DNA of 64,000 bases, taken from assembly GCA_965205225.1 (NCBI GenBank), contig CBDBFZ010000003.1:1488001-1552000 (forward strand). The letters are read 5' to 3'. The translations under genes were made by a program, and so were the position numbers. The notes under the pieces were generated by a model, which was given only the letters and a program-made list of their open reading frames with translations, was not told the origin of the DNA and searched no databases. Positions 1-7,741 of the stretch are shown one piece after another. Origin of the DNA: Litorimonas sp965205225 (lineage in GTDB: Bacteria > Pseudomonadota > Alphaproteobacteria > Caulobacterales > Maricaulaceae). Numbering within the stretch: the stretch's first letter is position 1; the number at the start of each line of letters is the position of its first letter.

Positions 1-151
1 GATCGACATTCAGATAGGGATCGAGCTTACGTAGGCGAACGCTGTAGCCACGTGCCTGCAGCAGCGCGCCTAGCGCCGCTGACGCCAGGCCTTTGCCCAG
101 TGACGAGACGACTCCGCCTGTAATGAAAATATAGCGAGGCTGTTTGGCCAT
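1..151 (-). CDS. pyrG: CTP synthase, N-terminal end (partial)
   Basis: CTP synthase makes CTP from UTP, ATP and glutamine. Only the first 50 residues or so lie in the window; the gene runs off the left edge. The translated start has the family hallmarks: IFITGGVVSSLGKG (the P-loop-like ATP site of the synthetase domain) followed by RKLDPYLNVD. The ATG is at 149-151. It is 58 bp downstream of secG on the same strand, a pairing common in proteobacteria. Recognition is secure despite the truncation. Confidence 0.93.
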   Translation of the reverse strand, partial: MAKQPRYIFITGGVVSSLGKGLASAALGALLQARGYSVRLRKLDPYLNVD

Positions 152-209
152 CAACACACCATCCCTGCGCCCGGCAAAGGACGCAGGATCGCGGTCTCAC
201 CAGTAGCGT

Positions 210-572
210 TTACTCATCAGTGTCGGTGGGGTCCGCAGGCGTTGTCGCAGGCTCTTCCAACGGGACTGTCTCATCGGACGACTCGGCGGGTGAGGTCAAG
301 CCGCCAACTTCGTTGTCCACATTATCCAGTGCACCGCTATCGTTATTTTCCAGCGCAAACACGACAGAGAGCAAAAGGGACAGAATAAGAAAAATTGTCC
401 CGAGGATAGCCGTCATACGCGTAATGGACGTCGTGGCTGCACGCCCCGACATGAAACCACCGCCGCCGCCGCCGCCAATACCCAATGCACCGCCTTCAGA
501 GCGCTGAATCAGAATCAGACCGGTCATAATGGCTGAGAGAATAAGAAGAATAACGAGCAGGACGGTGGACAT
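210..572 (-). CDS. secG: Preprotein translocase subunit SecG
   Basis: Small membrane subunit of the SecYEG protein-export channel. The 120-residue product begins with a hydrophobic helix (about residues 3-21), then the family motif LILIQRSEGGALG and a glycine-rich loop (seven consecutive Gly, about residues 34-40). A second hydrophobic helix follows at about 52-74. The tail after residue 75 is acidic and low in complexity (many D, E, T, P), as is usual for alphaproteobacterial SecG. It lies just upstream of pyrG on the same strand. Confidence 0.93.
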   Translation of the reverse strand: MSTVLLVILLILSAIMTGLILIQRSEGGALGIGGGGGGGFMSGRAATTSITRMTAILGTIFLILSLLLSVVFALENNDSGALDNVDNEVGGLTSPAESSDETVPLEEPATTPADPTDTDE

Positions 573-651
573 ATGAACTTCAAAGTGGACGAGTGGACGT
601 CAATCAGACCGCGCCCATAAACCGGACGGGCGGCGGTTTCCAGCCTCAATG

Positions 652-679
652 TCTGCCAGCTACATTCTGCCAGCTACAT
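652..679. repeat. Perfect 14-bp tandem duplication over a stop codon
   Basis: The 14-mer tctgccagctacat occurs twice head to tail (652-665 and 666-679). It covers the 3' end of the lipoprotein gene on the minus strand. Copy one encodes the last residues VAGR and copy two supplies the TAG stop. Removing one copy would end the protein at almost the same place (VAGRH rather than VAGRM), so the effect on the product is trivial. Confidence 0.9.
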
Positions 680-1205
680 CGTGAAACACAATCGGCACGC
701 CATTGGACGATCGGCTTTTTGGAAGGGAACACCCCATTTCTTGCGCCATCCCTTTGATGTAAGCCCGCCGAACCAGACCGCGTTTATAGGCCTGCCTGGC
801 CTCTCGTTCATTACTGGCCGCACCGGATATAGCGCGAACCACCCCCCGGAACGGAATCAATATGCTGCCAATAGTGGACGATGTAGCGTTCAAGGCCGTT
901 TGCTCACGGCGCAGGGCTTCATCTTCGGGTATGTCGAGATCGAACCCCAAGAGATCGTTCAAAGTAAGCAGATCAGCTTTGATCGCGCCGCAATTCGACG
1001 GGATATTGGCATAGGGGTTCTTCATCGTGGCTAGATATTCAGGGATTTCAATATTATCCAGACCAATATCATGAACGGGAGACTTCACGACCGCTTCTAC
1101 GTTCAAGGTCTCTGCACCCTGAAACGTACCGCGATCCTTAGTGGATGCACAGGCTGCAAGCGACAGTCCCATGACTGTTAGGATGGCAATTCTGGATGAT
1201 GTCAT
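660..1205 (-). CDS. Putative lipoprotein of unknown function
   Basis: I do not recognise this family. The 181-residue product starts with a lipoprotein signal: a basic N-terminus (MTSSR), a hydrophobic core and lipobox LAAC with Cys at about residue 19, so it is probably anchored in the outer membrane. The mature part has one Cys in SNCGAIKADL, a glycine/isoleucine stretch (STIGSILIPFRGVVR) that could contact membrane, and a basic helix-rich tail with a further Cys. An in-frame start 42 bp upstream (1247) would spoil the signal peptide, so I chose 1205. It lies between thiG and secG on the same strand. A 14-bp tandem duplication covers its stop codon. Confidence 0.7.
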   Translation of the reverse strand: MTSSRIAILTVMGLSLAACASTKDRGTFQGAETLNVEAVVKSPVHDIGLDNIEIPEYLATMKNPYANIPSNCGAIKADLLTLNDLLGFDLDIPEDEALRREQTALNATSSTIGSILIPFRGVVRAISGAASNEREARQAYKRGLVRRAYIKGMAQEMGCSLPKSRSSNGVPIVFHDVAGRM

Positions 1206-1283
1206 GGTGCGTAAACCTACTGCCTTTCGGCCTGGTGCGATAAACATGTGTTTTCCTTCTCCCAGCCCTGAATTAAAGCCGCC

Positions 1284-2066
1284 CTAGATAAGACCAGCCA
1301 AGGGTGAACTCGGATCGGCGTAAAGTTTCTTCGGCATCCGGCCAGCCAGATAGGCTTGGTGGCCCGCAATGACCGCATGTTTCATCGCCCGCGCCATGCG
1401 AATCGGGTCTTTCGCTTCGGCTATGGCCGTGTTCATCAACACGCCGTCACAGCCCAGTTCCATTGCGACAGTGGCGTCAGACGCCGTGCCGACGCCCGCA
1501 TCGACAATGACAGGTACGGAGGATTGTTCGATGATCAGGCGGATGTTGACGGGGTTCTGAATACCCAGTCCAGATCCGATGGGCGCACCCAGCGGCATGA
1601 TGGCAGCCGCGCCCAAATCTTCAAGTTTACACGCAAAGACCGGATCATCGCTGCAATAAACCATGATCTCAAACCCATCTGCCTTGAGTAGTTTCATGGC
1701 TCTGAGTGTCTCTTCCATATCCGGATAGAGATGTTTCGGGTCTGACAGTACTTCCAGCTTCACTAGATCCCAGCCGCCCGCTTCGCGAGCGAGTCGGAGC
1801 GTTCTGATCGCATCTTCTCCAGTGAAACAGCCTGCCGTATTCGGGAGATAGGTCGTTGTCGCAGGGTCAATAAAATCCACCAGCATCGGGGCTGACGGGT
1901 CCGACAGGTTCACACGCCGGACCGCAACCGTGATAATATCAGCACCGGACGCTGCCAGAGCGTCGGCATTTTGCTGATAGTCAGCATACTTACCAGTTCC
2001 GATTATTAGGCGGGATTGAAAGGTCTGCCCGGCAACAGTAAGGTTATCTGTTGAAATTTCAGACAC
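1284..2066 (-). CDS. thiG: Thiazole synthase ThiG
   Basis: ThiG condenses 1-deoxy-D-xylulose 5-phosphate, dehydroglycine and the ThiS thiocarboxylate into the thiazole ring of thiamine. The product is a 260-residue TIM barrel, normal in length. Visible motifs are RLIIGTGKY near the start, VKLEVLSDPKHLYPD in the middle, and the phosphate-binding end PVIVDAGVGTASDA then GCDGVLMNTAIA. The start codon is GTG at 2064-2066, directly after the TAA of thiS with no spacer. The two proteins act together and are probably translationally coupled. Confidence 0.95.
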   Translation of the reverse strand: MSEISTDNLTVAGQTFQSRLIIGTGKYADYQQNADALAASGADIITVAVRRVNLSDPSAPMLVDFIDPATTTYLPNTAGCFTGEDAIRTLRLAREAGGWDLVKLEVLSDPKHLYPDMEETLRAMKLLKADGFEIMVYCSDDPVFACKLEDLGAAAIMPLGAPIGSGLGIQNPVNIRLIIEQSSVPVIVDAGVGTASDATVAMELGCDGVLMNTAIAEAKDPIRMARAMKHAVIAGHQAYLAGRMPKKLYADPSSPLAGLI

Positions 2067-2270
2067 TTACCCACCTCCGATAAAATGAATAATCTCAAGT
2101 CGATCATGATTTTCAAGGATCACGTCACCAAATGTGCTTTTCGGAATGACTTCGAGATTCCGTTCGATTGCGATCTTACGTTCGGGCAAACCCAGATGGG
2201 TGATTAGCGAAGCAACCGTCAATCTGTCCGGGAGGTCGTCATGATTTTCGCCGTTAATAATGAGATGCAT
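2067..2270 (-). CDS. thiS: Sulfur carrier protein ThiS
   Basis: Ubiquitin-like sulfur carrier for thiamine thiazole synthesis. It has 67 residues, begins MHLIINGE and ends in the essential Gly-Gly tail (HFIGGG), whose carboxylate becomes the thiocarboxylate. An AAGGCG ribosome site lies just upstream of the ATG. It is directly followed by thiG. No thiF or thiO is in the window. The 88 bp to the divergent aroQ are too short for a full TPP riboswitch, and I see none. Confidence 0.94.
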   Translation of the reverse strand: MHLIINGENHDDLPDRLTVASLITHLGLPERKIAIERNLEVIPKSTFGDVILENHDRLEIIHFIGGG

Positions 2271-2358
2271 CGCCTTACTATGACTAGCCTTCGATTGACC
2301 GCTTGTTGAAATGCGAACTGGGCGTTAACACGCATCCCTCGCTTCCGCAAAGGATCCA

Positions 2359-2799
2359 ATGCCGAAAGCCATCCACATCATCAACGGCCCGAATCTCAAC
2401 CTGCTCGGCACGAGAGAGCCAGAGGTTTATGGCTCGCAGACCCTCTCGGATATTGAAGACCTGTGTCGCGACGCCGCTCCGGATACCTGGATCACGTTCA
2501 GGCAATCCAATCTGGAAGGTGAACTTGTTGATTTCATTCAGGACGCAGGCAGAGATGCAGATGTTATCCTCATCAACCCTGCCGCCTACACCCATACATC
2601 GGTGGCACTGTACGACGCGTTGAAAGCGGTCGGCATTCCCGCGATCGAGATCCATCTGTCGCAACCCGCCGCGCGTGAGAGTTTCCGTCGTCGTTCCTTC
2701 GTTTCGGAAGCATCTGTCGGTACGATCAGCGGCTTTGGTGCAGAGTCTTATCTTTTAGGGCTGCAAGCCGCGTTGAAACTCGCTAAGGCAAGCGGATAA
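2359..2799 (+). CDS. aroQ: 3-dehydroquinate dehydratase, type II
   Basis: Third step of the shikimate pathway: dehydration of 3-dehydroquinate. The 146-residue length is normal for the small dodecameric type II enzyme. The motifs are GPNLNLLGTREPEVYG (Asn and Arg of the active-site loop, with Tyr as the general base), INPAAYTHTSVAL, and EIHLSQPAARESFR (substrate-binding His and lid Arg). AAAGGA precedes the ATG by a normal distance. It is the first gene of a plus-strand run with accB, accC and trpGDC. The aroQ-accB-accC order is frequent in alphaproteobacteria. Confidence 0.95.
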   Translation: MPKAIHIINGPNLNLLGTREPEVYGSQTLSDIEDLCRDAAPDTWITFRQSNLEGELVDFIQDAGRDADVILINPAAYTHTSVALYDALKAVGIPAIEIHLSQPAARESFRRRSFVSEASVGTISGFGAESYLLGLQAALKLAKASG

Positions 2800-2817
2800 A
2801 TTCCGACGGAGACATCC

Positions 2818-3297
2818 ATGGTCGCTACCAAGGGCAGTAATGACCTTACGCTTGTCAAGGAACTTGCAAAAGTTCTTGAAGACAATGAGCTAACAGAGAT
2901 CGAAATGAAAAAAGGAGACCTGAAGATACGGGTCTCCAAAAATGGCGGTCCTATGACCCAGCATGTGATGGCCGGGACTCCCATGGTGGCTGCGGCGGCA
3001 CCAGCCGCCGCTGCAACGGCTCGATCGACGCCGATACCATCTGCGGCCCAAAAAGAAGAACATCCGGATACTGTGACGTCGCCCATGGTCGGCACTTGCT
3101 ATCTGCGCCCATCCCCAGACGCCGACCTTTTTGCGGAGGTCGGGGCTCAGGTGAAAGAAGGCGATACAATCATGCTGGTCGAAGCCATGAAAACCTTCAA
3201 CTCGATCACCGCGCCCAAATCCGGAACATTGTCCGCCGTTTTCATTGAAGATGTCTCTCCGGTTGAATTCGGCGATTTGCTCTTCCTCATCGACTAA
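2818..3297 (+). CDS. accB: Acetyl-CoA carboxylase biotin carboxyl carrier protein
   Basis: Carries the biotin of acetyl-CoA carboxylase, the first committed enzyme of fatty acid synthesis. The 159-residue protein has an N-terminal assembly region (1-45), an Ala/Pro-rich linker (about 50-80) and a C-terminal biotinyl domain (about 85-159). The biotin acceptor is Lys125 in EAMKT. It sits directly before accC, its partner enzyme. The ligase that biotinylates it (birA) is in the same window at 42039-42758. Confidence 0.96.
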   Translation: MVATKGSNDLTLVKELAKVLEDNELTEIEMKKGDLKIRVSKNGGPMTQHVMAGTPMVAAAAPAAAATARSTPIPSAAQKEEHPDTVTSPMVGTCYLRPSPDADLFAEVGAQVKEGDTIMLVEAMKTFNSITAPKSGTLSAVFIEDVSPVEFGDLLFLID

Positions 3298-3310
3298 GGC
3301 CATTCGACCG

Positions 3311-4660
3311 ATGATCAGTAAGATCCTCATTGCCAATCGCAGCGAAATCGCCTTGCGTATACACCGTGCCTGCAAGGAAATGGGCCTATCGTCGGTTGCC
3401 GTTCATTCTACTGCAGACAAGGATGCGATGCATGTGCGTTTGGCGGATGAGTCAGTCTGTGTCGGCCCGCCATCCAGTACAGATAGCTACCTCAACATCC
3501 CGGCTATCATCGCAGCCTGTGAAATCACCGGCGCGGATGCGGTTCATCCCGGCTATGGCTTTCTATCCGAGAATGCCCGCTTTGCGGAAATCGTTGAGGC
3601 TCACGGCTTGACCTTCATTGGCCCTACGGCAAAGCATATCCGCATTATGGGCGATAAAATCACGGCTAAGGCCACGGTTGCGGCAGCGGGTATCCCGGTC
3701 GTGCCCGGCAGTGACGGGGAAATTCACGACTTTGCCGAGGCGAAGGAGGTCGCCAAAGACATTGGCTTTCCAGTCCTGATCAAAGCCTCTGCCGGCGGTG
3801 GCGGGTGCGGTATGCGGTTGGCTAAGATCGAGGCCGATCTCGATGAAGCCTTCCGTTCGGCCCAGACCGAGGCCGAAGCGGCTTTTGGCAACGGAGCCGT
3901 CTATCTGGAGCGCTATCTTAAGGGACCGCGTCATATTGAAATTCAGGTTCTTGCGGACACGCATGGAAACGTTGTGCATCTGGGCGACCGCGACTGCTCG
4001 CTACAACGCCGTAACCAGAAAGTTCTTGAAGAAGCCCCTTCGCCTGCACTGACCTCGAAAGAACGTGCTAAAATTGGCGAAATCACGGCTAAGGCGATCA
4101 AAGTCATCGGTTATTGCGGCGCTGGTACAGTCGAATATCTCTATGAAAATGGCGAGTTCTTTTTCATCGAAATGAACACAAGATTGCAGGTCGAACACCC
4201 AATCACGGAAGAGATCACTGGTATCGATCTTGTCCGTGAACAGATCCACGTCGCCTCTGGTCTGGCGCTGAATTACGAGCAAAAGAACATCAAGTTTAAC
4301 GGTCATTCGATTGAGTGCCGCATCAACGCCGAACATCCGTTCACGTTTGCGCCCTCACCTGGCAAGGTCGAAGACTTTCACGCGCCAGGCGGCATGAATA
4401 CACGTTTGGATTCAGGGCTCTATACCGGCTATAATGTCCCACCTCATTATGACAGCCTTGTCGGAAAGTTGATCGTCTGGGGTCATACACGTGAAGGGGC
4501 AATCTTGCGTCTGCGGCGAGCACTCGGAGAGATGGTCGTGTCGGGCATCACTACAAATAAAGCCCTTCACGAGACTCTGATCGAAGATCCGGAATTTCAG
4601 TCTGGCGACTATAACATCCACTGGCTGGAGAAGTGGCTCAAGGAGCGAGCGAGCGACTAA
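3311..4660 (+). CDS. accC: Biotin carboxylase subunit of acetyl-CoA carboxylase
   Basis: Carboxylates the biotin of AccB using ATP and bicarbonate. It has 449 residues and an ATP-grasp fold. The start is set by MISKILIANR at 3311; an in-frame ATG at 3245 would overlap accB. Motifs seen are HPGYGFLSEN, EMNTRLQVEHP (metal and bicarbonate site) and HSIECRINAE. Two positions look odd. The ATP-binding glycine loop reads IKASAGGGGCGMR with Cys166 where the family has Arg (GGGGRGMR), and the N-terminal motif reads NRSEIA instead of NRGEIA. Each is one transition away from the usual codon. Whether these are real or sequence errors cannot be told here. The stop overlaps the start of trpG (TAATG). Confidence 0.95.
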   Translation: MISKILIANRSEIALRIHRACKEMGLSSVAVHSTADKDAMHVRLADESVCVGPPSSTDSYLNIPAIIAACEITGADAVHPGYGFLSENARFAEIVEAHGLTFIGPTAKHIRIMGDKITAKATVAAAGIPVVPGSDGEIHDFAEAKEVAKDIGFPVLIKASAGGGGCGMRLAKIEADLDEAFRSAQTEAEAAFGNGAVYLERYLKGPRHIEIQVLADTHGNVVHLGDRDCSLQRRNQKVLEEAPSPALTSKERAKIGEITAKAIKVIGYCGAGTVEYLYENGEFFFIEMNTRLQVEHPITEEITGIDLVREQIHVASGLALNYEQKNIKFNGHSIECRINAEHPFTFAPSPGKVEDFHAPGGMNTRLDSGLYTGYNVPPHYDSLVGKLIVWGHTREGAILRLRRALGEMVVSGITTNKALHETLIEDPEFQSGDYNIHWLEKWLKERASD

Positions 4661-5235
4661 TGTTGCTCGTCATCGACAATTACGACAGCTTTACCTTCAA
4701 CCTTGTCCATTACGCCCAAGAGCTGGGCTCGGAGACAATGGTTGTGCGCAATGACGAAATCAACGTCGATCAAGCCCTCAGTTCAGGCGCTTCGGCTGTT
4801 CTTCTATCGCCCGGTCCCCGCACACCGGACGAGGCCGGTATCTGTCTCGACCTGATCCGCAAAGCGCCGGACGACTTACCGATGCTGGGTATCTGCCTTG
4901 GGCAGCAGGCCATGGGTCAGGCCTTTGGCGGGCGCGTCATTCAAGCGAAGGAAATCATGCACGGCAAGGTGTCTCCAGTTTTACATGACGGCACGGGTCT
5001 GTTTGAAGAGCTGGACAGCCCATTCGACGCGACGCGATATCACAGCCTCGCCGTCGAGCGTGACAGTCTGCCGGGTGAACTCCTCATCAACGGTTGGACC
5101 GAAGATGGTGAGATTATGGGCTTTCGCCACGCCGCCCGGCCAATCCACGGTCTTCAATTTCACCCGGAGAGCATTGCGTCCGAGAACGGTCACGCGCTGA
5201 TCGCCAGATTCCTCAATATTGCAGGCCTGAGATGA
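4660..5235 (+). CDS. trpG: Anthranilate synthase glutamine amidotransferase subunit
   Basis: Releases ammonia from glutamine for anthranilate synthase (tryptophan pathway). It is a 191-residue class I amidotransferase. The N-terminus is LLVIDNYDSFTFNLVHY, the nucleophile Cys is in MLGICLGQQAMG (Gln replaces the more common His after Gly), and the His-Glu pair is in LQFHPESIAS. The start at 4660 overlaps the accC stop by one base. The trpE partner is not in the window. The 3' end overlaps trpD by four bases (ATGA), implying coupled translation. Confidence 0.94.
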   Translation: MLLVIDNYDSFTFNLVHYAQELGSETMVVRNDEINVDQALSSGASAVLLSPGPRTPDEAGICLDLIRKAPDDLPMLGICLGQQAMGQAFGGRVIQAKEIMHGKVSPVLHDGTGLFEELDSPFDATRYHSLAVERDSLPGELLINGWTEDGEIMGFRHAARPIHGLQFHPESIASENGHALIARFLNIAGLR

Positions 5236-6245
5236 GTTTTGATGCAGATATTCTGCAGACTCTCAGCCGGAATGAACGCCCGACCGAGACACAGCTTCGG
5301 GCCGCCTTAAGCGCAATCTTGGTGGGTGAGGCGCAGTCGGAACAGATCAGCGCTCTACTTCTAGGGCTTGAAATGATTGGACTTTCCTATCGAGAAATGC
5401 GCGTTGGCACGGAAGTCATGCGCGCCAATATGATCCCCGTTCACATAAAAGGCGACGTGATCGATATCGTCGGCACAGGCGGAACCGGTCTTCACACCCT
5501 TTCTATCTCGACGGCGACCGCCATTGTCTGCGCCGCAGCCGGGGCCAAGGTCGCCAAGCATGGCAACCGCGCGGCGTCGTCACTGACCGGAACGGCTGAC
5601 ACACTGTCTGAACTGGGTGTCAATCTCTCTGTTTCGCCCGAGCGGACGGCCGACATTATCACTGAAGCGGGTCTCGGTTTCCTCTTTGCCCCGAATCACC
5701 ATCCGGCTATGCTCCACGTCGGACCTGCCCGGAAAGCGCTCGGTATCCGCACCCTGTTCAATATGCTTGGGCCTATGAGTAATCCAGCAGGCGCACGGCG
5801 ACTGCTTTTAGGGGTATGCGATGATAGCTGGCGCCGCCCGATGGCTGAGGCATTGCGAGACACTGGCGTTGACCATGTCTGGATTGTGCATGGTCATGAC
5901 GGAATGGATGAAATCACGACAACGGGGCCAACATCCGTCACTGAGGTGAAGGGATCTGAACTCACAGAGTTGACGATATTCCCGCAAAGTTATGGCTTTG
6001 AAATGGCGACGCTCGACAGCCTATGTGGCGGCGAGCCGGCCGAAAACGCTGCGGCCCTGACAGATTTGCTGAACGGGCAGTTCAGTGATTATCGTGATAT
6101 TGTCGTTCTGAACGCAGGCACGGCCCTCATGATTGCTGGGATCGCCGATGATATTCCGACCGGAATCGACCTCGCAATCCAGGCTATCGATAATTTTAAA
6201 GCCCGCGATACACTTGCTGACCTGGTTGCGGCTACGAACGCATGA
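5232..6245 (+). CDS. trpD: Anthranilate phosphoribosyltransferase
   Basis: Transfers phosphoribose from PRPP to anthranilate. It is 337 residues, normal for the family. The PRPP-binding glycine loop is DIVGTGGTG (family usually GTGGDG). KHGNRAASS follows, and NMLGPMSNPA lies near the middle. It overlaps trpG upstream and trpC downstream by four bases each, so trpGDC form a tightly coupled unit. Confidence 0.95.
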   Translation: MSFDADILQTLSRNERPTETQLRAALSAILVGEAQSEQISALLLGLEMIGLSYREMRVGTEVMRANMIPVHIKGDVIDIVGTGGTGLHTLSISTATAIVCAAAGAKVAKHGNRAASSLTGTADTLSELGVNLSVSPERTADIITEAGLGFLFAPNHHPAMLHVGPARKALGIRTLFNMLGPMSNPAGARRLLLGVCDDSWRRPMAEALRDTGVDHVWIVHGHDGMDEITTTGPTSVTEVKGSELTELTIFPQSYGFEMATLDSLCGGEPAENAAALTDLLNGQFSDYRDIVVLNAGTALMIAGIADDIPTGIDLAIQAIDNFKARDTLADLVAATNA

Positions 6246-7021
6246 TGGACGTCCCGGACATTCTGGCCAAGATCGCCGCCGATAAGGTCAATGAAGTCGC
6301 GGCGATTGATCGCGATTGGGTTGAGGCAACACTTCTAACTGTGGCTGCACCGCATGGATTTCAAATCTGTCTGAGCAAGAGCTCAGCGCCAGCCTTGATC
6401 TGCGAGGTCAAGAAAGCCTCGCCCAGCAAAGGGGTCATCCGGGAAGATTTCAATCCAGTCGATATTGCGAGTGCTTACCAAGCTGGCGGAGCCGCCTGTC
6501 TTTCTGTTCTGACAGATGGCCCCGGGTTTCAGGGTAGCAAATCCATCTTTGCCGACGTTCGGAATGCGGTCGATCTTCCCTTGCTTCGTAAAGACTTCAT
6601 GATTGACCCCCTGCAGGTTCGTGAAGCTCGGGCCTTGGGCGCGGACGCCATTCTTGTCATCCTCGCCATGACCGATGATGACGTTTCGAAGCGGCTGATT
6701 GATGAAACCGAAGCGCTTGGCATGGATGTGCTGGTTGAAACCCATGATGAGACTGAACTGCAGCGCGCGATCGACCTCGGCGTGACCATGATCGGCATTA
6801 ACAATCGCGATTTGCGTACATTCGATACAACGCTGGACACATTTGAGCGACTTGCTCCCCTGGTTCCGTCAGGCGCGCTGCTCGTCGCTGAAAGTGGTAT
6901 TTTTACGCGCAATGATATTGATCGGCTGAGCGCTGCAGGCGCGCAGTCTTACCTCATTGGTGAGAGCCTGATGCGTCAGACTGATGTCAAAACGGCGACC
7001 CGCGCGCTAAGAGGCTTGTAA
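6242..7021 (+). CDS. trpC: Indole-3-glycerol phosphate synthase
   Basis: Closes the indole ring from CdRP. It is a 259-residue TIM barrel. Catalytic and substrate motifs seen are CEVKKASPSKGVI (catalytic Lys), LRKDFMIDP, LVETHDE, IGINNRDLRTF and VAESGI followed by YLIGESLM (phosphate site). Start choice is slightly ambiguous because two ATG codons are adjacent (6242 and 6245). The moaC-moeA pair that I recall after trpC in Caulobacter is absent; lexA follows after a 77-bp gap holding its own control region. Confidence 0.95.
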   Translation: MMDVPDILAKIAADKVNEVAAIDRDWVEATLLTVAAPHGFQICLSKSSAPALICEVKKASPSKGVIREDFNPVDIASAYQAGGAACLSVLTDGPGFQGSKSIFADVRNAVDLPLLRKDFMIDPLQVREARALGADAILVILAMTDDDVSKRLIDETEALGMDVLVETHDETELQRAIDLGVTMIGINNRDLRTFDTTLDTFERLAPLVPSGALLVAESGIFTRNDIDRLSAAGAQSYLIGESLMRQTDVKTATRALRGL

Positions 7022-7029
7022 ACGTTTCC

Positions 7030-7056
7030 TTGACAGAATCGGAACATTTGTGGAAC
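7030..7056 (+). promoter_or_regulatory. lexA promoter region with LexA (SOS) box
   Basis: GAAC at 7042-7045 and GAAC at 7053-7056 are separated by seven bases. This is the reverse-strand form of the GTTC-N7-GTTC direct repeat known for alphaproteobacterial LexA. A TTGACA-like -35 lies at 7030-7035, so a bound repressor would cover the promoter spacer and -10 zone. No good -10 hexamer is evident. A GANTC site (GAATC, 7036-7040) sits between the -35 and the box. Position upstream of lexA fits autorepression. Confidence 0.75.
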
Positions 7057-7098
7057 AGATCACAATGTTGCTAGTTTGTTAAGGATATGGATATCACC

Positions 7099-7740
7099 AT
7101 GCTGACCAAGAAGCAGAAAGATTTGTTGTTACTGATAGGTAACCGCATCCGCGCGGTTGGTGTTCCGCCATCCTATGACGAAATGAAGGATGAGCTTGGC
7201 CTAGCCTCCAAATCCGGCATCCATCGACTTATCACAGCCTTGGAGGAACGGGGTTTTGTACGCCGCCTGCCTAATAAAGCGCGAGCGCTCGAAGTGATCA
7301 AGATGCCTGAAGGCTTACAGAGAGACGAGCCTTTGGCCCCGATTGCAGCAAATGACAGTTTCGAGATTCCTTTCGTTGGCAAGATCGCTGCCGGACTGCC
7401 AATCGCGGCGATTGAAGATTCGCATAATTTGATGGCTGTTCCACCCAATATGCTGGGGAATGGTGATCATTATGCCCTCGAAATCGAAGGCGAGTCGATG
7501 ACTGGCGCTGGTATCATGGACGGCGACGTCGTTGTCGTGCGCAAGACCAACACAGCCCGGAACAATGAAATTGTTGTCGCCTTGGTCGATCAGGAAGAAG
7601 CAACGCTCAAACGGATCTATAAACGCGACGGCATGGTCGATTTGATTGCCGACAATCCCGATTTCCCTACCCGAAGTTTTGGTCCCGACCGCGTTGAAGT
7701 TCAAGGCGTTCTGGTCGGACTCGTCCGGAACTACCAGTAG
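7099..7740 (+). CDS. lexA: SOS repressor LexA
   Basis: Represses the SOS regulon and cleaves itself when activated by RecA. It has 213 residues from MLTKKQKDLL. The winged-helix DNA-binding part occupies about 1-65. The self-cleavage bond is Ala98-Gly99 in GKIAAGLP, and the catalytic dyad is Ser133 (GESMTGAGI) and Lys171 (ATLKRIY). An in-frame ATG at 7087 lies only a base or two from the AAGGA sequence, too close for initiation, and the family starts at MLT, so I chose 7099. A LexA box precedes it. It converges with comEC with one base between the stops. Confidence 0.95.
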   Translation: MLTKKQKDLLLLIGNRIRAVGVPPSYDEMKDELGLASKSGIHRLITALEERGFVRRLPNKARALEVIKMPEGLQRDEPLAPIAANDSFEIPFVGKIAAGLPIAAIEDSHNLMAVPPNMLGNGDHYALEIEGESMTGAGIMDGDVVVVRKTNTARNNEIVVALVDQEEATLKRIYKRDGMVDLIADNPDFPTRSFGPDRVEVQGVLVGLVRNYQ

Positions 7741-7741
7741 G

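Noticed and set aside
2271..2358. Possible TPP riboswitch upstream of thiS
   Set aside because: The gap is only 88 bp and shared with the divergent aroQ leader. I could not find the conserved thi-box pieces (CTGAGA, ACCTGATC) on the minus strand.
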